Source: Calocera cornea HHB12733 (taxonomy: Eukaryota; Basidiomycota; Dacrymycetes; Dacrymycetales; Dacrymycetaceae). From it: a DNA stretch of 64,000 bases. Shown one piece after another: positions 20,845-31,406 of the stretch; the stretch's first letter is position 1, and each line of letters begins with the position of its first letter. A program made the translations under genes and the position numbers. The notes beneath the pieces were generated by a model. It was not told where the DNA came from. It did not search any database and saw only the letters and a list, made by a program, of their open reading frames with translations. Location: the NCBI GenBank assembly GCA_001632435.1, contig KV424063.1, positions 1 through 64,000 on the forward strand, read 5' to 3'.

Positions 20845-20931
20845 CAGCGAGTGTCAAGCACCGGGGCAGACAACCTCCCGGCGCATCGTACTTGTAATTA
20901 TCTCCGGACTCGAACTCCCTGCTCTCACACG

Positions 20932-22404
20932 ATGACTCGTTCGCTCGTCTTGCTCTCCCTTCTCGCTGGACTCGTCTCGGCCCTGCCCACCAACCGGGCT
21001 GATCTGGACTCGTGTCTCTCCTCCTCCGGCGCTTCCTACCTCACCTCATCCTCATCAGGCTGGGACGACGCCATCGCGGCCTACAACCAACGGTACACCT
21101 ACCAGCCGGCGGCGGTCGCATACCCCACTTCCTCGGCCGAAGCGGGCGCAGTCGTGCAGTGCGCCTCCGCGGCCGGCGTGCCCGTCACAGCGCGGAGCGG
21201 CGGGCACAGCTACGCCGCCTACGGGCTCGGCGGGGCCGACGGTTTCCTCGTAGTCGACACATCCAAGTTCGCCCGCGTAATCGTCGACCAAGACAGCGGG
21301 CAAGCAGTAGTCGGCACTGGCCTGCGCCTGGGAGACGTCGCGCAGCAGCTGTACGACTCTGGCGAGCGCGCGCTGCCGCACGGGACCTGCCCGTACGTCG
21401 GCGTGGGCGGGCACGCCGCTTTCGGGGGATACGGCTTCCAGTCGCGCGAGTGGGGGCTCACGCTCGACCGGATGATCGGCGCCACGCTCGTGCTGGCGAA
21501 CGGCACCGTGGCCGAAGTGTCCGCGACGTCCTACCCGGACCTCTTCTGGGCCATCCGGGGCAGCGCGCCGAGCTTCGGGATCGCCCTCAGCTACATCTTC
21601 GCCACGCTCCCCGCGCCGCCCACCACGACCTTCTTCTCGTACTACTTCCCGTCCTCCGCCTCGGCCTCCCAGGCGCTGCTGGCCCTCCAGTCCTTCGGCC
21701 TGAACGCGGACGCAAAGCTCGGCATGGAGATGGTGCTCGGCCCGGGCCAGTGGTACTTCACCGGCGCGTACACGGGGACATCCGACGAGCTCGCAACCGC
21801 CATCGCGCCCCTGCTCGACCAGCTGCCGGCAACGACGAGCGACAGCACGGTGCAAGAGCTGGGGTGGATCGACTACCTCGTCGCTGTCGGCGGGGAGGGG
21901 ACCATCGACACCACCGCGCCGGACACCAGGGACACGTTCTACGCCAAGTCGGCGGTAGTGCCCTCCACAGCCCTCCTCAGCACGGCGGACGTGGACGCGT
22001 TCATAAGCTACCTCAACACCCAGGGCCCCGCCAGCGGCACACAGTGGTTCGTCGAGGCCGAGCTGTACGGGGGCACGCCGAGCGCCATCTCCCAAGTACC
22101 CGAGAACGCGACGGCGTACGGGAACCGGGACGGGCTGTTGACCTTCCAGCTGTACGCGAGCAGCAGCAACTACGCCCCGCCCTACCCCCAGGCCGGCTTC
22201 GACTTTGTCGACGGCATGTTCGCCGCGCTCGACAAGCACCGGGCGGTGCCGCTCGACTTCTACCCGAACTATGTGGACGACCGGCTGACGGACCAGCAGT
22301 GGCAGAGCGGGTACTATGGGCCCAACTACGCCCGGCTGCTGAGGATCAAGGAGGAGGTGGACCCCACGGGCGTGTTTGCCTACCCGCAGGCGATCGGTAA
22401 GTAG
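20932..22404 (+). CDS. Secreted FAD-linked oxidase, berberine-bridge/AA7 type
   Basis: Single exon, 490 residues. A signal peptide covers about residues 1-19 (hydrophobic core LVLLSLLAGLVSA). The FAD-binding domain (about 45-220) has ARSGGHSY, whose His92 is the usual covalent 8-alpha link, and HGTCPYVGVGGH, whose Cys153 is the usual second link, so the flavin is predicted to be bicovalently bound. The C-terminal BBE segment (about 445-488) has the expected YYGPNYARLLRIKEEVDP pattern. Relatives oxidise oligosaccharides (CAZy AA7, glucooligosaccharide or chitooligosaccharide oxidases) to lactones with release of hydrogen peroxide, or modify alkaloids and other small molecules; the substrate cannot be told. 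Its secretion fits a role in lignocellulose attack. The last codons form GGTAAGT, a perfect splice donor, but the predicted stop gives a normal family end. Confidence 0.88.
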   Translation: MTRSLVLLSLLAGLVSALPTNRADLDSCLSSSGASYLTSSSSGWDDAIAAYNQRYTYQPAAVAYPTSSAEAGAVVQCASAAGVPVTARSGGHSYAAYGLGGADGFLVVDTSKFARVIVDQDSGQAVVGTGLRLGDVAQQLYDSGERALPHGTCPYVGVGGHAAFGGYGFQSREWGLTLDRMIGATLVLANGTVAEVSATSYPDLFWAIRGSAPSFGIALSYIFATLPAPPTTTFFSYYFPSSASASQALLALQSFGLNADAKLGMEMVLGPGQWYFTGAYTGTSDELATAIAPLLDQLPATTSDSTVQELGWIDYLVAVGGEGTIDTTAPDTRDTFYAKSAVVPSTALLSTADVDAFISYLNTQGPASGTQWFVEAELYGGTPSAISQVPENATAYGNRDGLLTFQLYASSSNYAPPYPQAGFDFVDGMFAALDKHRAVPLDFYPNYVDDRLTDQQWQSGYYGPNYARLLRIKEEVDPTGVFAYPQAIGK

Positions 22405-23120
22405 GGACGTTGGGACCTGTTTTCGTTTTGTGCTTTGGACACTCGCAAGGGCTGTTGATGAATGCTTCTGAATGCGCTGTAGATCATACATGTGTAGAGT
22501 ACTTGCTGTAGCTTTAGAGGCGCATTACGCACGCAACCCTGACGCCTCTTGATGCCAACTACGTACGTCCGCTGACCCTCGCGTCATGCCTCATGTCCAC
22601 CCCGTGGCTCGGAGCGCATTCGCCATTCACCATTCACCAATCGTCTTGCCTTCCCAAAGGGACAATGAATGGGTAAATAATGGATTCACGTGCCTCGCCC
22701 CGCCCTGCCTGCCCGGATTCCCGCCGTGACGTCGACCCTGAGCCGAGCCCACCATCCGCCCGCCCGCCCGCAGGGAATGCCTCCGACGAGCGCCTCATTC
22801 CCGGCATTCCTCCCCTCCTCCCCTCCTCCCCTGCCCCAGTGCACGGCAGCTCAAAAGGCACCCGCCCCCGCACCCCATCAGTACTGACAGTCCTCCCGGT
22901 CGCTGCCCGCCCAGCCCGCACGCCAACGCTCGGGACGGCGCATCGCATTCCGTCGGCTATCCACTGTCGAAGGGGTTGAGAACGAGTCATTCTGATCGGA
23001 CAATCAGCTTGCCTTGCTTGGCGGTGTCACCGCTTGCTCTATTGACGTCCTCACGCAACAACGCCGATACCCACAAACACCAGATTCACGAGTACTGTAA
23101 CGACCTACCACCACGCTCGC
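22405..23120. other. Intergenic stretch
   Basis: It holds the 3' flank of the oxidase and the upstream region of the SH3-SAM gene. C/T-rich from about 22680 to 22880. No gene supported. Confidence 0.5.
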
Positions 23121-24475
23121 ATGTCCGGCTTCGTTTACGCCCTATTCGACTTTCGCGCGGGGGAGGACGACGAGATCTCCTTCAGGGCCGGGGAGCGCAT
23201 CGACGTGCTTGACAAGGACGACGAGTTCAGCGATGGCTGGTGGCGGGTGCGTACCTTTCAAACCCCGTATCCTAGCGCACGCTGACCTAAAGCGCTCTTG
23301 TGGGATCGCAGGGCCGCAACCGCGCAGGGGACATCGGCATCTTCCCGGTGAACCACACCTCGCCGTACAAGGCCGACATCCCCGCCGGCGTTCGCCCCGC
23401 GACGTCGATGCGGAAGCACGGGCACACGGGCTGGCAAGCGCACGCGCATGCCCGTGCCCGCTCGGCGGAGCGCCTGCCTCGGCCGAAACTGCAGCGGGAG
23501 AACACGCCCGCGAGGATGAGCCTACCCGGCGCCGGTACGGGTGGGGCGGTGGGGCGCCGTTCGCCAGGCGTCGGCAACGGCACGGACAGCGGTAAGCCGC
23601 TGCCGCTGCCGCTCCCGACCCCACCGCTCGTCTTCCCGCACCCGCACCCGTACCCGCACCCGTTCCTCCCCACCGCATCGAGCTCCAGCGGCCCAGGCGC
23701 CTTCACCCCGCTCTCGCCCAGCACGCCCAAGAGCCCCAGCAGCATGACGCTCGGCAGCCTTCCCCTCTCCCCGGGCACACCCAACACGGCCGGAACGGGC
23801 GGGACCTTCCCGAGCGACTTTATGACCTCGCCGATGAGCGCCAGCACCTCCCAGTCGTCGATGAACCTCCCCCAGCCGCAACCACAGCCGTTCCCCCAGC
23901 CGCCCGGCATGCTCTCCGGCGTGCCTACCCCGCCCGGCCTCTCCCCGGCACTGCCGCTCACCCCACCGCCATTCGCCGGGTCAGGGCACCACCTCTCGCT
24001 CCCTCCCCTCCCGCTCCCGCTAGACACCACCTGCCACCCCGCGCCCTCCCGCGAGGAGCGGGAGCAGGAGCTGATCAACCACCCCGGCGTGCCCAGCAGC
24101 TGGACAACAGACTACGTCGTCGCCTGGCTCTCGCGGCGCGGGTTCGACAGCGCGATCGAGGCCGCCTTCCTCGTGCACGACATCTCCGGCGACGTCCTGC
24201 TCAGCCTCGACCTGCGCGTCATGAAGGAGGAGCTGGGCATCGCCGCGTACGGCAAGCGGGTCAGGCTGGGGAAGGCGATTGCGGAGCTGAGGAGGATGGA
24301 GCAGGATGCGGAGGACAGGAGGGAGGAGGATCGCGTCGGTGAGCTGAGGGAGGAGGCGAGGGAACGCGAGCTGGGCAGGGACAGAGAGAGGGATAGGGAG
24401 AGGGATAGGGGCAGGGGGGAGGAGACAACCCCGGTCGCAGCGGGGCAGGAGCCGCCGCCTTATACACTTGGGTAG
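23121..24475 (+). CDS. SH3-SAM adaptor protein
   Basis: Two exons (23121-23246, 23312-24475) join to 429 residues; the intron splits the SH3 domain after WWR. The SH3 domain occupies residues 1-58 (ALFDF, DGWWRGRNRAGDIGIFP). A long Pro/Ser/Thr-rich linker with PLP and PQPQP runs follows. A SAM domain lies at about 303-370 (WLSRRGFD, LLSLDLRVMKEELGI, YGKRVRLGKAI), then an Arg/Glu/Asp repeat tail and a terminal PPPY motif that could bind WW domains. SH3 plus SAM recalls the fungal Boi polarity proteins, but these also carry a PH domain, which is absent here. Its role as a cortical or signalling scaffold is inference. Isolated gene, same strand as its neighbours. Confidence 0.8.
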
Positions 24476-24997
24476 CACGTGCTCCTCAGGCGTCAGGGGC
24501 GGCTGCTGGGCTGCTGGATGGGGAGATGGGGGGATGATACCCCTGTCTGCTTGGGCGGGATTTGGATGCGCCTTGGACTTGGACTTAGGAGTTGCCGAGC
24601 AGGGATGGGACGGCGGAAGGCGGATAAAACATATCTTGATTGAGCTTACGCAAACTACCTTCCCCGCTGTATGAAACTGCAATCTGTCGCATACCTCTTT
24701 CTTGCAAATCACGAATAATGATGACCACCCCTTTCTGTAATATCCCGATGTGTATAACAAGCGGTAGGAATTAATGATCCCCACTGACAGGGGTCGCAGC
24801 CGGGTCAATCAATGTCTCGCCGAGGCTCGGCCCGGGTGCGAGCTTGCACCGGCTCCGGGACCACGTGCTCGCGCGAAAACTCCTTTGTGCATGCCAGGCG
24901 GCGACAGGGGAGAGCTCACCGAGCTAAGCGCCCACCTCCCCCTCCATATATACTGCACCTCTGACCCCTCCGACCACCGTCCACTCAGCATCTGGAT
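24476..24997. other. Intergenic stretch with TATA box of the F-box pseudogene
   Basis: No gene. TATATA at 24947-24952 lies about 50 bases before the old start codon of the pseudogene. Confidence 0.5.
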
Positions 24998-26609
24998 ATG
25001 TCCGACGCGTCCGCTACGACGGCGCGGAGCGACAGGAAGGCGAAAGCGGAGGGGGAGAATGTAGTCGCCACCACGCTGAGGCATCTGAACGAGATGGAGT
25101 ACGACCCCCGACCGCTGATGCACCAGCCCAGCGGGTGGCTGATCCATCGCTCCGTCTCCAGCGCCTTGGCTCTTATCCGGCCCAGAACCCGCTCTCCATA
25201 CGCCTGAGCGCGGACGCTGCGAGCTTGTTCGACTTTGCCGAGATGGCCGCGAGCATCAAGCTACCGCTGGACGAGGGCACGCGCGCACGCGTGTCGTGGA
25301 ACAACGCGCATCCGATCTCTCGCCGGCCGGACGACGTCCTCCAGATTATCTTCGAGCTGAACATGATGTGGATGCTGCACGACACAGTCACTGTCTCTGA
25401 AGAGGCAGCGGTCGCCTCACAAGTGATCGCCTCGCACGTGTGCAGGTGCTGGCGTCGCGTCACACTCCGGAGTCCAGACCGCGTCGCTCTGGACATTGCT
25501 AAGCGTGGAGAGCCCAGCCAAACTGGTTATCGTGGAAGATATTGTAGGGACGGGCGTGAAGGGTGTGGAGCTGAAAATATACATCCCGGATCTGCACCAG
25601 TTTGTCGAGGGAGGGATCGCTCGCTGGCAACGGGAGCTCGACGTTCATATTCGGCTGTCCGAACATCTCACCGGCTTGCTCACGATGTACTTCAGCCGGG
25701 TGAAAGCGCCCACGATCGACGGATGTGAACGCACCATCTCCCAGCTCTTTGCGCGCTCTTGTGCGCGTGCAACTGCTTTGACTACGATGGCTTGGGAGTC
25801 GATGTCTTCTGAATGCCCTCACAATCCTCGCGGAATAAGAGCGATGTCGTGGATGTACGGTACGACGAAGCTCTGCTTCCTCTCGATTGAGTGCTTCCAC
25901 TTGCCCACCTCGATGCTGGATACGAGCAAGTTGACGATCCTGTATGCTCAGAAGCACGCAAACTCCCGGAGGACCTCTCTCCCCAGAATGCTGGACGAGC
26001 TAGCATATATTCCCAATGTGGAGAGGAGATCCTACGCTACAGCCTCGCCCTCACCCACCCCTCTGCAGCATGGCCTCCCGTGAAGAGCCCAATGATTCGG
26101 CTATGGTACCTGGAGCTCACAAACTACTGCTTGCAGAATACGCAGATGAGTCACGTCTTCGAAGTGTTGGAGCTCCCGTCCCTGGAAGAGCTCCGTATCT
26201 CGGATTTCTGGTCTTTCGAACGTCCATGTGGGGAGGAGCTCGTAACGCTTCTGGAGCTCGTTCCCACAGTCATACGGCTGTCACTCGGAACCCAATGGGA
26301 CACGCTGACTGTCGTTCTCCGCCGTTTAAGCCAAACAGACGAGGAGGAAGACATCTTGCTCACGGGTTTGCTCACGCTCCGCTTTAGCGGGGATATGCAC
26401 TACTTCCCAAGCAACATCTCGTGCCCCCTCCCGGGTACATTTTGGAAGCATTAGCGGACATGGCATGTGCAAGAAGTACTGCGAAGACGGACCTCGCAAA
26501 GCTCGAACTTATAGCCACATCACCTGCTCTACCTGAACCTACCATTGATACCTTACATAGGCTACAAATATGTGTCAAGAAGTATTCTGTCAAGTCCGCA
26601 GCAGAGAAA
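24998..26609 (+). pseudogene. F-box protein pseudogene with at least three frame breaks
   Basis: The family layout can be followed through shifting frames. An old start lies at 24998, then RRPDDVLQIIF at about 25322, and ASHVCRCWRRVTLR to 25470. An extra base at about 25471 moves the expected QTASLWTLL (continuing LSVESPAKLVIVEDIV) into the next frame. The frame changes again near 26050, after which leucine-rich repeats (LELPSLEELRISDF) run to about 26450. The first change is near 25130-25200. No GT-AG intron repairs these breaks. Its TATA box survives, so a transcript is possible. A sequencing error could explain a single shift but not all three. Confidence 0.75.
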
Positions 26610-26664
26610 TAGAACAGACATCAGAGGCTTGATCAACAATAGAGCAAGCACACTGGCAATATAC

Positions 26665-26826
26665 TGTTGGGCCAACAAGTGTCGTCGCCTTGCAAGGCGA
26701 CGAGACTTGTCTAATTAGCTATACAGTAGTTCCGAGGTTTCAACTGTACCTTCTCATTTTCCATAGCAGTATTGAGTCTAGGTGCAACAAGGTTGACGGT
26801 CTTCACCTAGACTGTTGCCGCTATGG
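26665..26826. repeat. Cluster of palindromes
   Basis: Three structures lie in 160 bases. TGTTGG-G-CCAACA occupies 26665-26677. A 36-bp palindrome at 26675-26710 has 17 of 18 positions complementary and no spacer. A nested hairpin at 26761-26826 has an outer stem CCATAGC/GCTATGG and an inner stem AGTCTAGGTG/CACCTAGACT. No coding frame. The cluster stands between the F-box pseudogene and copy 2 of the dispersed element. Confidence 0.75.
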
Positions 26827-27108
26827 TGCATGAATTCAGACTTTGGCTGTCCCCGGCAGCACCGCTGACAGGGTCGGCGGGGTGTGCAGCAGCCAGGCGC
26901 GCCGACTACTAAGTGCGGGACAGAGACCGCACTTGGAACCCCGCTCCCCCTCAAGACCACGTTTTTCGAGACACGTTCGCGCAATATCATCTGCTGTCAG
27001 TCGAACCTGGCTTTGTTGCAACAGACCTTGTTATGACGGGAAATTTGGAGGACACCAGGGGCTTCCCAGCACCAGAGGAAGAAAGCTCACCGTGCAGGGC
27101 AGGCCGCA

Positions 27109-27609
27109 TCAGCAAGGCAGTTCGATGCGACGGGTCATGCGGAGAGGATCATCCATCGATAGTCCAGGTTTGGCAGTTATTGAGATGGGATCGTCACATG
27201 TTGCGCTGTCCAAGAGACAACGGCTTCTGCTTCCGGAGCGTCTTCTCCCCCCGCGAAGTTTTTCCTCCAATCTGCTTGTCCGAAGTCGCCGGACCCGGTC
27301 CGTCTTTATGAGAATAGCGTCGCGCCACATGCTTCTCTTTCACACGAACCCTTATCCGGTCGCCCACCTCATGGTCCCACCCATTAGCTCCATCAACAGC
27401 ACCCTGCGCTCCCGTACATTCTCCATCAGAACAGCATAGTCACGAGAACGTTCCTTTGCACCCTCGCTCTTCCCCCGTTTAGGGTCTGGAGGTTGGATAG
27501 CGCCGCTCGAGGTATGAGATTCGTCAATGATCTTTTGGGGTCCTTCAGGGAAGGTCAGCAGCGCAGTGGGTCTATGCACGCTGCGATGAACGTCCTGTTT
27601 GTTATTCAC
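27109..27609 (-). pseudogene. Unidentified minus-strand frame shared with copy 1
   Basis: A frame starting at 27609 runs 85 codons (HTSSGAIQPPDPKRGKS, then SRDYAVLMENVRERRVLL). It continues in a neighbouring frame with RVRVKEKHVARRYSHKDG. The minus strand of copy 1 at about 530-800 gives similar peptides (TSSGAIQP, MENVW, RVRVKEKHAVRRYSYRD) with stops between them. Conservation at protein level suggests that a real gene once lay here, possibly of mobile-element origin. Not identified. Confidence 0.4.
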
Positions 27610-29430
27610 AGTTCTCTTGTCGAGAGTGCATACAAGTGCTGCTGCTGGAACGACGGAGGAAGTAGGCTTTCTCTCACCTTTACATTCAGGTGATAATGCG
27701 GTGACGGTTGTACTGTAGGTGAGAGGTGATGGGTGAGTGGCCCACCTCCCATCGCGCAGGCGACTTGTGTAGCTAAGACCCGCTTCGCGTACAAATTTGC
27801 TCTAGTGGTGGTGCAAGCCGCTCTTAACTGCGAAGATAGAAATTCCACTTTGGCAGCGGTGATCGTACCCGGGGCGACCGCGCGGCCTGCTTTCCTTTGT
27901 AGGACCCCGTAGCACCATCGAGCCAGTATCACGCGTACGGTTGCTACCCAAACGACCGACCTCCACCCTTTCACCTTCATCACTGCGAAAGAAGCGCCTC
28001 GTAGCCGGCCCGAAATCAACTGTACAGTTCATGCACTGCCAGCGCTGGGCTCGTGACTGTACCCACAGACTCGCCCTTATATTGCGAGCCTCCCCCCCGG
28101 TTTTCGATTTTCCTCACTCTCCCTCTTTCCACCACTTCCTCTTCCCCGTGTCATGGCTCCTCTCCCCCCCAAACCCAATCTACTCTGCTCTGGGTTCTCT
28201 GTTATGCTCCGCCGACAGCTGCTATGATCGGGTGTCTGCGTCTCTTTTTGTTTGCTCGTCGTTTCGGCCCAGGATCATTTATCTGGCGACAACTCGACCT
28301 CAACGACCATACCGGCAAGGTACTCATAGACGCCAAGCAACAGTCAAGCAACGCCGCCGACCATCGACCCATCGGAGGAGGGCAGGCGCCCTGAGAGTGG
28401 TTTATCCGCCGCCTTGCCTGGGGTCGGGCATGGCTCGTCGTCCTGTTGGAGACAGCTGTTCGACTGGCCCCGGGTGATGGCTGTGGTCAGAGCCACAATG
28501 GGCGCCCACTGACGCTCCTATGATTCCATAAGCTTTGTGCTGTGGGTTGCTGGTCCGGCGGCGTCGAGGGATATGGTTGGGCACTCCTCACCCGGATCGT
28601 AAGTTTCTTGTCTCTTGTGGAGTAAATATTTCCACTCACGCAGGCAATAGTCCTATGCAGCTGCTTTGATTGACAGCAGTGCGGCACTGGTTGGTGATCT
28701 TCCGAATGGCTCAGCTCGAGATGGGGCTGCACGCTCGCAACAACCAGTAATGTATCTTTATCTCGGCTTCCCAGTTTACTACTCCTTCCTTTAAGAGTGA
28801 CCACCATCTCCTGGCGCGCCCCCCTCGATCCACCCCTCCCAACAGGCACATCCTACCCGCACCGGGGTGCCTGGCGTGGCCGGTCTGTTCAGCCAGCTCC
28901 CCGAGTCGCCCGGCGTCGTTTGGCTGGAGGTGTGATCCCATGGCAACATGCCGCAAAGGAACACTACCACCGGCGCTGAGAGTGGGCTCGCTGGGACCGC
29001 CTAGTGCGGGAGGTTTCAAGCGGCTTGATGGGTCGGGTCACGCGAGGGGTGGGGAGGGTGTCCCGCCGGTAGACATGCTCTGCATGCCCTACCGGCGGAA
29101 AGGGGCATAATTTGTAAGGTTTTCCGGTCAGCGCTCTTCATTCACATCGTCCTGATCCCTTCCGCAGTTCGATATCTTGGGAGGCGGCTTCGGTCGTCTC
29201 AGATGCTTGCTGGGGAACATCTTTTCAGATGTGCTGGGTGGTGTGTGACGGGGCGACGTTGGTCACTGTGCCCGGGGGAAGGGGCGGAGGCCCCGTGAGT
29301 ACAGTCTCACTGCCCGAATAGTTTCTTTGCTTAAACTCCTACACCAGTATAGGATGTACGGATCTAGGGGCCGCCATTGCAACGGTGGCCCCGTCCTTAC
29401 CAACATCATGTGAACGGTGCTAGTCGTGCG
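27180..29430 (+). repeat. Dispersed spliced element, copy 2
   Basis: Same order as copy 1 (500-2570). It has the minus-strand peptide block, the 22-base identity at 27490-27512, the promoter-like block with ACTGTACAGT at about 28020 and a TTATAT box near 28077, an intron at about 28599-28643, the conserved 30-mer at 29004-29033, and introns at 29114-29168 and 29295-29366. The downstream spacing of exons, introns and hairpins is retained although most of the sequence is diverged. The first exon reads a 57-codon frame only weakly like that of copy 1, so coding capacity is doubtful. Confidence 0.6.
29004..29400 (+). ncRNA. Candidate structured RNA, copy 2 (three hairpins)
   Basis: Hairpin I (29063-29098) has a perfect 10-bp stem; relative to copy 1 one T-A pair has become G-C, and the 16-nt loop holds an extra CATGC/GCATG stem. 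Hairpin II (29182-29201) keeps the TTCG loop on an 8-bp stem; one T-A pair has become C-G and two A-T pairs have become G-T. Hairpin III (29367-29392) has a 9-bp stem with the same G-U pair and 8-nt loop, and one T-A pair has become C-G. It begins directly after the predicted acceptor GATCTAG. Pairing-preserving changes in all three argue for RNA-level constraint. Confidence 0.35.
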
Positions 29431-29824
29431 GCAAGGAGGACCATTTGCCTCACTTGTACGCTCGAAGATACTCAGTAGAGCAGTCGTAATGCACACAGTT
29501 TGCCCAGCAAGGACCTAGCCATGCCCGACGGCTGCCGGGTGCGTTTGTGTGCTGAATCAATTGTCGGAAGGACCAAAGATGGCACACGTCCAATTAATGG
29601 ACGAGAAATCTGATGCACCCACCAAACAAGCACTGGTGCGATTCGGTTTGTCAAAGCGGAAGTAATTGAGTCACCCTGATGCTGAAGCGATGCAAAGCAG
29701 CCGAGCGAAGTCGCGTCTCCCTGCTTATATCGCCAGCTCCCTCGCGGACGCAGGAGGCACTAGACTCTACCCCATCGTTTTCGAAATATCTCCACCCAGA
29801 TTCGTACAGCGATTACAGCCGACA

Positions 29825-31339
29825 ATGTCGGACCAACAACTGTCACTCCCTTCTCCAATTCAGCCAGGACCTGCCGACGTGGAAGATGAGGTCGTGTTTG
29901 GCATCGAGGATATGAGCCCTTACGATCCGCTTCATCCGGACGAGATCGCTACGGCCGATCCAGAGATACGATGGAAAGCAATATTCAACGCCTGCCGGCC
30001 TGTGTCGCTTCTTCCGGACGATGTTCTCGAACTCATATTTGAGGCCGCTGCTGGTCCTCTGCTCTTCGTCCCAAGGCAGGTCGACGCATGCCTAGGCCCC
30101 GGTGCTCCCGAGCAGCCCCTCACACTGGCACCTCAGATCGCGATCTCACACGTGTGCAGAAGATGGAGGCGCGTTGCTCTGTGCACGTGGTCTCTCTGGA
30201 CGAAGCTGAGTGTGTCGAACAATTCCAGGCATCTTTCTATCCTCGAGCAACTCGTGACGAAGCGGGCCAAGCTTGGAGAACTGGACGTGACAATTTCGCA
30301 TCTACATCAGTTCGTCAAGGGAGATCTTCGCCTTTGCGGAAAGCCTCCATTCCGAAACACCCTGTCCCCCGTCGTCGCGCAGTTCCTACGAAGTCATCTA
30401 CATCGAATCCGAGCCCTCACGGTGGAAGGCTGCATGTTCACCCTCTGCCAGCTCTTCGACACGTCTTACCCAAGAACCGAATCACTCACTACACTTAACT
30501 GGTCGGTTTCGTCTCAATGCTCATCACACAGAGATTGGATGCGCTCCCCTCTCCAAGCGCCGAACCTCCGTAAGGCCAGAGGCGTGGAGGATCTCTCATT
30601 CCTATCACTCATGAACACGTCCGCCCTGACGCACGTGACTCTTCGCGACGTCCCTCAGCTCCACAGGATAGCCAGGTTCCGACCAGCTACGCAGATGCTC
30701 CAACGCCTAGCCCATTTACCGAACGTCGAGTATCTGGACTATGAATCGGAAGTTGATCTGCCGCCGGACCCGGAGTGGAATCCGGAGAAAGTCCCCTTGC
30801 ATAAACTCCGGTCCCTCACCCTTCTCGTCAACCTGCAGCCAACCAGCCTAGCGCGCGTTCTCCCACTGCTCGACATGCCCCTACTGACCGACCTCCGGCT
30901 GGACGAGCTGTGGTATCGCTCGCACGACGGTCCCCGCGGAGCCGAGGTGGTGAGGCTGTTGCAGGCCGTGCCGACGGTTGTGCGGCTGCAGATGGAGTTG
31001 GATTGGGCGACGCTGGTCTTTGTCCTTCGCGAGCTGGCGCAGGTCAACAATGTCGAGCACACGGTACTGCTGCCTCTGTTAGAAGGTTTGCAGGCGCAAA
31101 TCCACGTGACAGACCGCGGTCAGCCCTTTCCACCCTCGCTGAAGGGTGAGCTGGAGGAACTGTTGCGTGCGCGCACACCAGAGGGAACTGTGATCAAATT
31201 GTCGGAGGACGCTCTCAGTTGTGCTTCCTGCAAAGATCGACGCGTTGCATGTGGCCCTCGTTGTATGCGCAATCAGCTGATTGCACGAGCGGTTCAGCGC
31301 GATGGACCAGCGAACCTTGGTATTACCATTGAGTTCTAA
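29825..31339 (+). CDS. F-box protein with C-terminal cysteine cluster
   Basis: Single exon, 504 residues from the ATG at 29825. That start aligns with the paralogs (MSDQQLSLPSP, then VVFGIEDM) and lies about 95 bases after a TTATAT box. An earlier in-frame ATG at 29690 would add 45 residues. The F-box region is at about residues 60-80 (VSLLPDDVLELIF) and ISHVCRRWRRVALCTWSLW follows. Irregular leucine-rich repeats run to about residue 445. Unlike the other members it ends with CASCKDRRVACGPRC, a CX2CX6CX3C cluster (C466, C469, C476, C480) that could hold zinc. Probable SCF adaptor of unknown substrate. Confidence 0.82.
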   Translation: MSDQQLSLPSPIQPGPADVEDEVVFGIEDMSPYDPLHPDEIATADPEIRWKAIFNACRPVSLLPDDVLELIFEAAAGPLLFVPRQVDACLGPGAPEQPLTLAPQIAISHVCRRWRRVALCTWSLWTKLSVSNNSRHLSILEQLVTKRAKLGELDVTISHLHQFVKGDLRLCGKPPFRNTLSPVVAQFLRSHLHRIRALTVEGCMFTLCQLFDTSYPRTESLTTLNWSVSSQCSSHRDWMRSPLQAPNLRKARGVEDLSFLSLMNTSALTHVTLRDVPQLHRIARFRPATQMLQRLAHLPNVEYLDYESEVDLPPDPEWNPEKVPLHKLRSLTLLVNLQPTSLARVLPLLDMPLLTDLRLDELWYRSHDGPRGAEVVRLLQAVPTVVRLQMELDWATLVFVLRELAQVNNVEHTVLLPLLEGLQAQIHVTDRGQPFPPSLKGELEELLRARTPEGTVIKLSEDALSCASCKDRRVACGPRCMRNQLIARAVQRDGPANLGITIEF

Positions 31340-31350
31340 GTGTAAATGCC

Positions 31351-31396
31351 CTATCTATGCAATGTTGAATACCTTATCTATGCAATGCTCAATACC
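31351..31396. repeat. 23-bp tandem duplication
   Basis: Two adjacent 23-base units (CTATCTATGCAATG...AATACC and TTATCTATGCAATG...AATACC) differ at three positions. They lie between the convergent stop codons of the F-box and JmjC genes. Confidence 0.85.
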
Positions 31397-31406
31397 CGTA
31401 GTATGC

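Noticed and set aside
20267..20857. 196-codon minus-strand frame upstream of the oxidase
   Set aside because: No recognisable domain, overlaps plus-strand frames of similar length and includes the oxidase TATA box; a chance frame in GC-rich DNA fits better.
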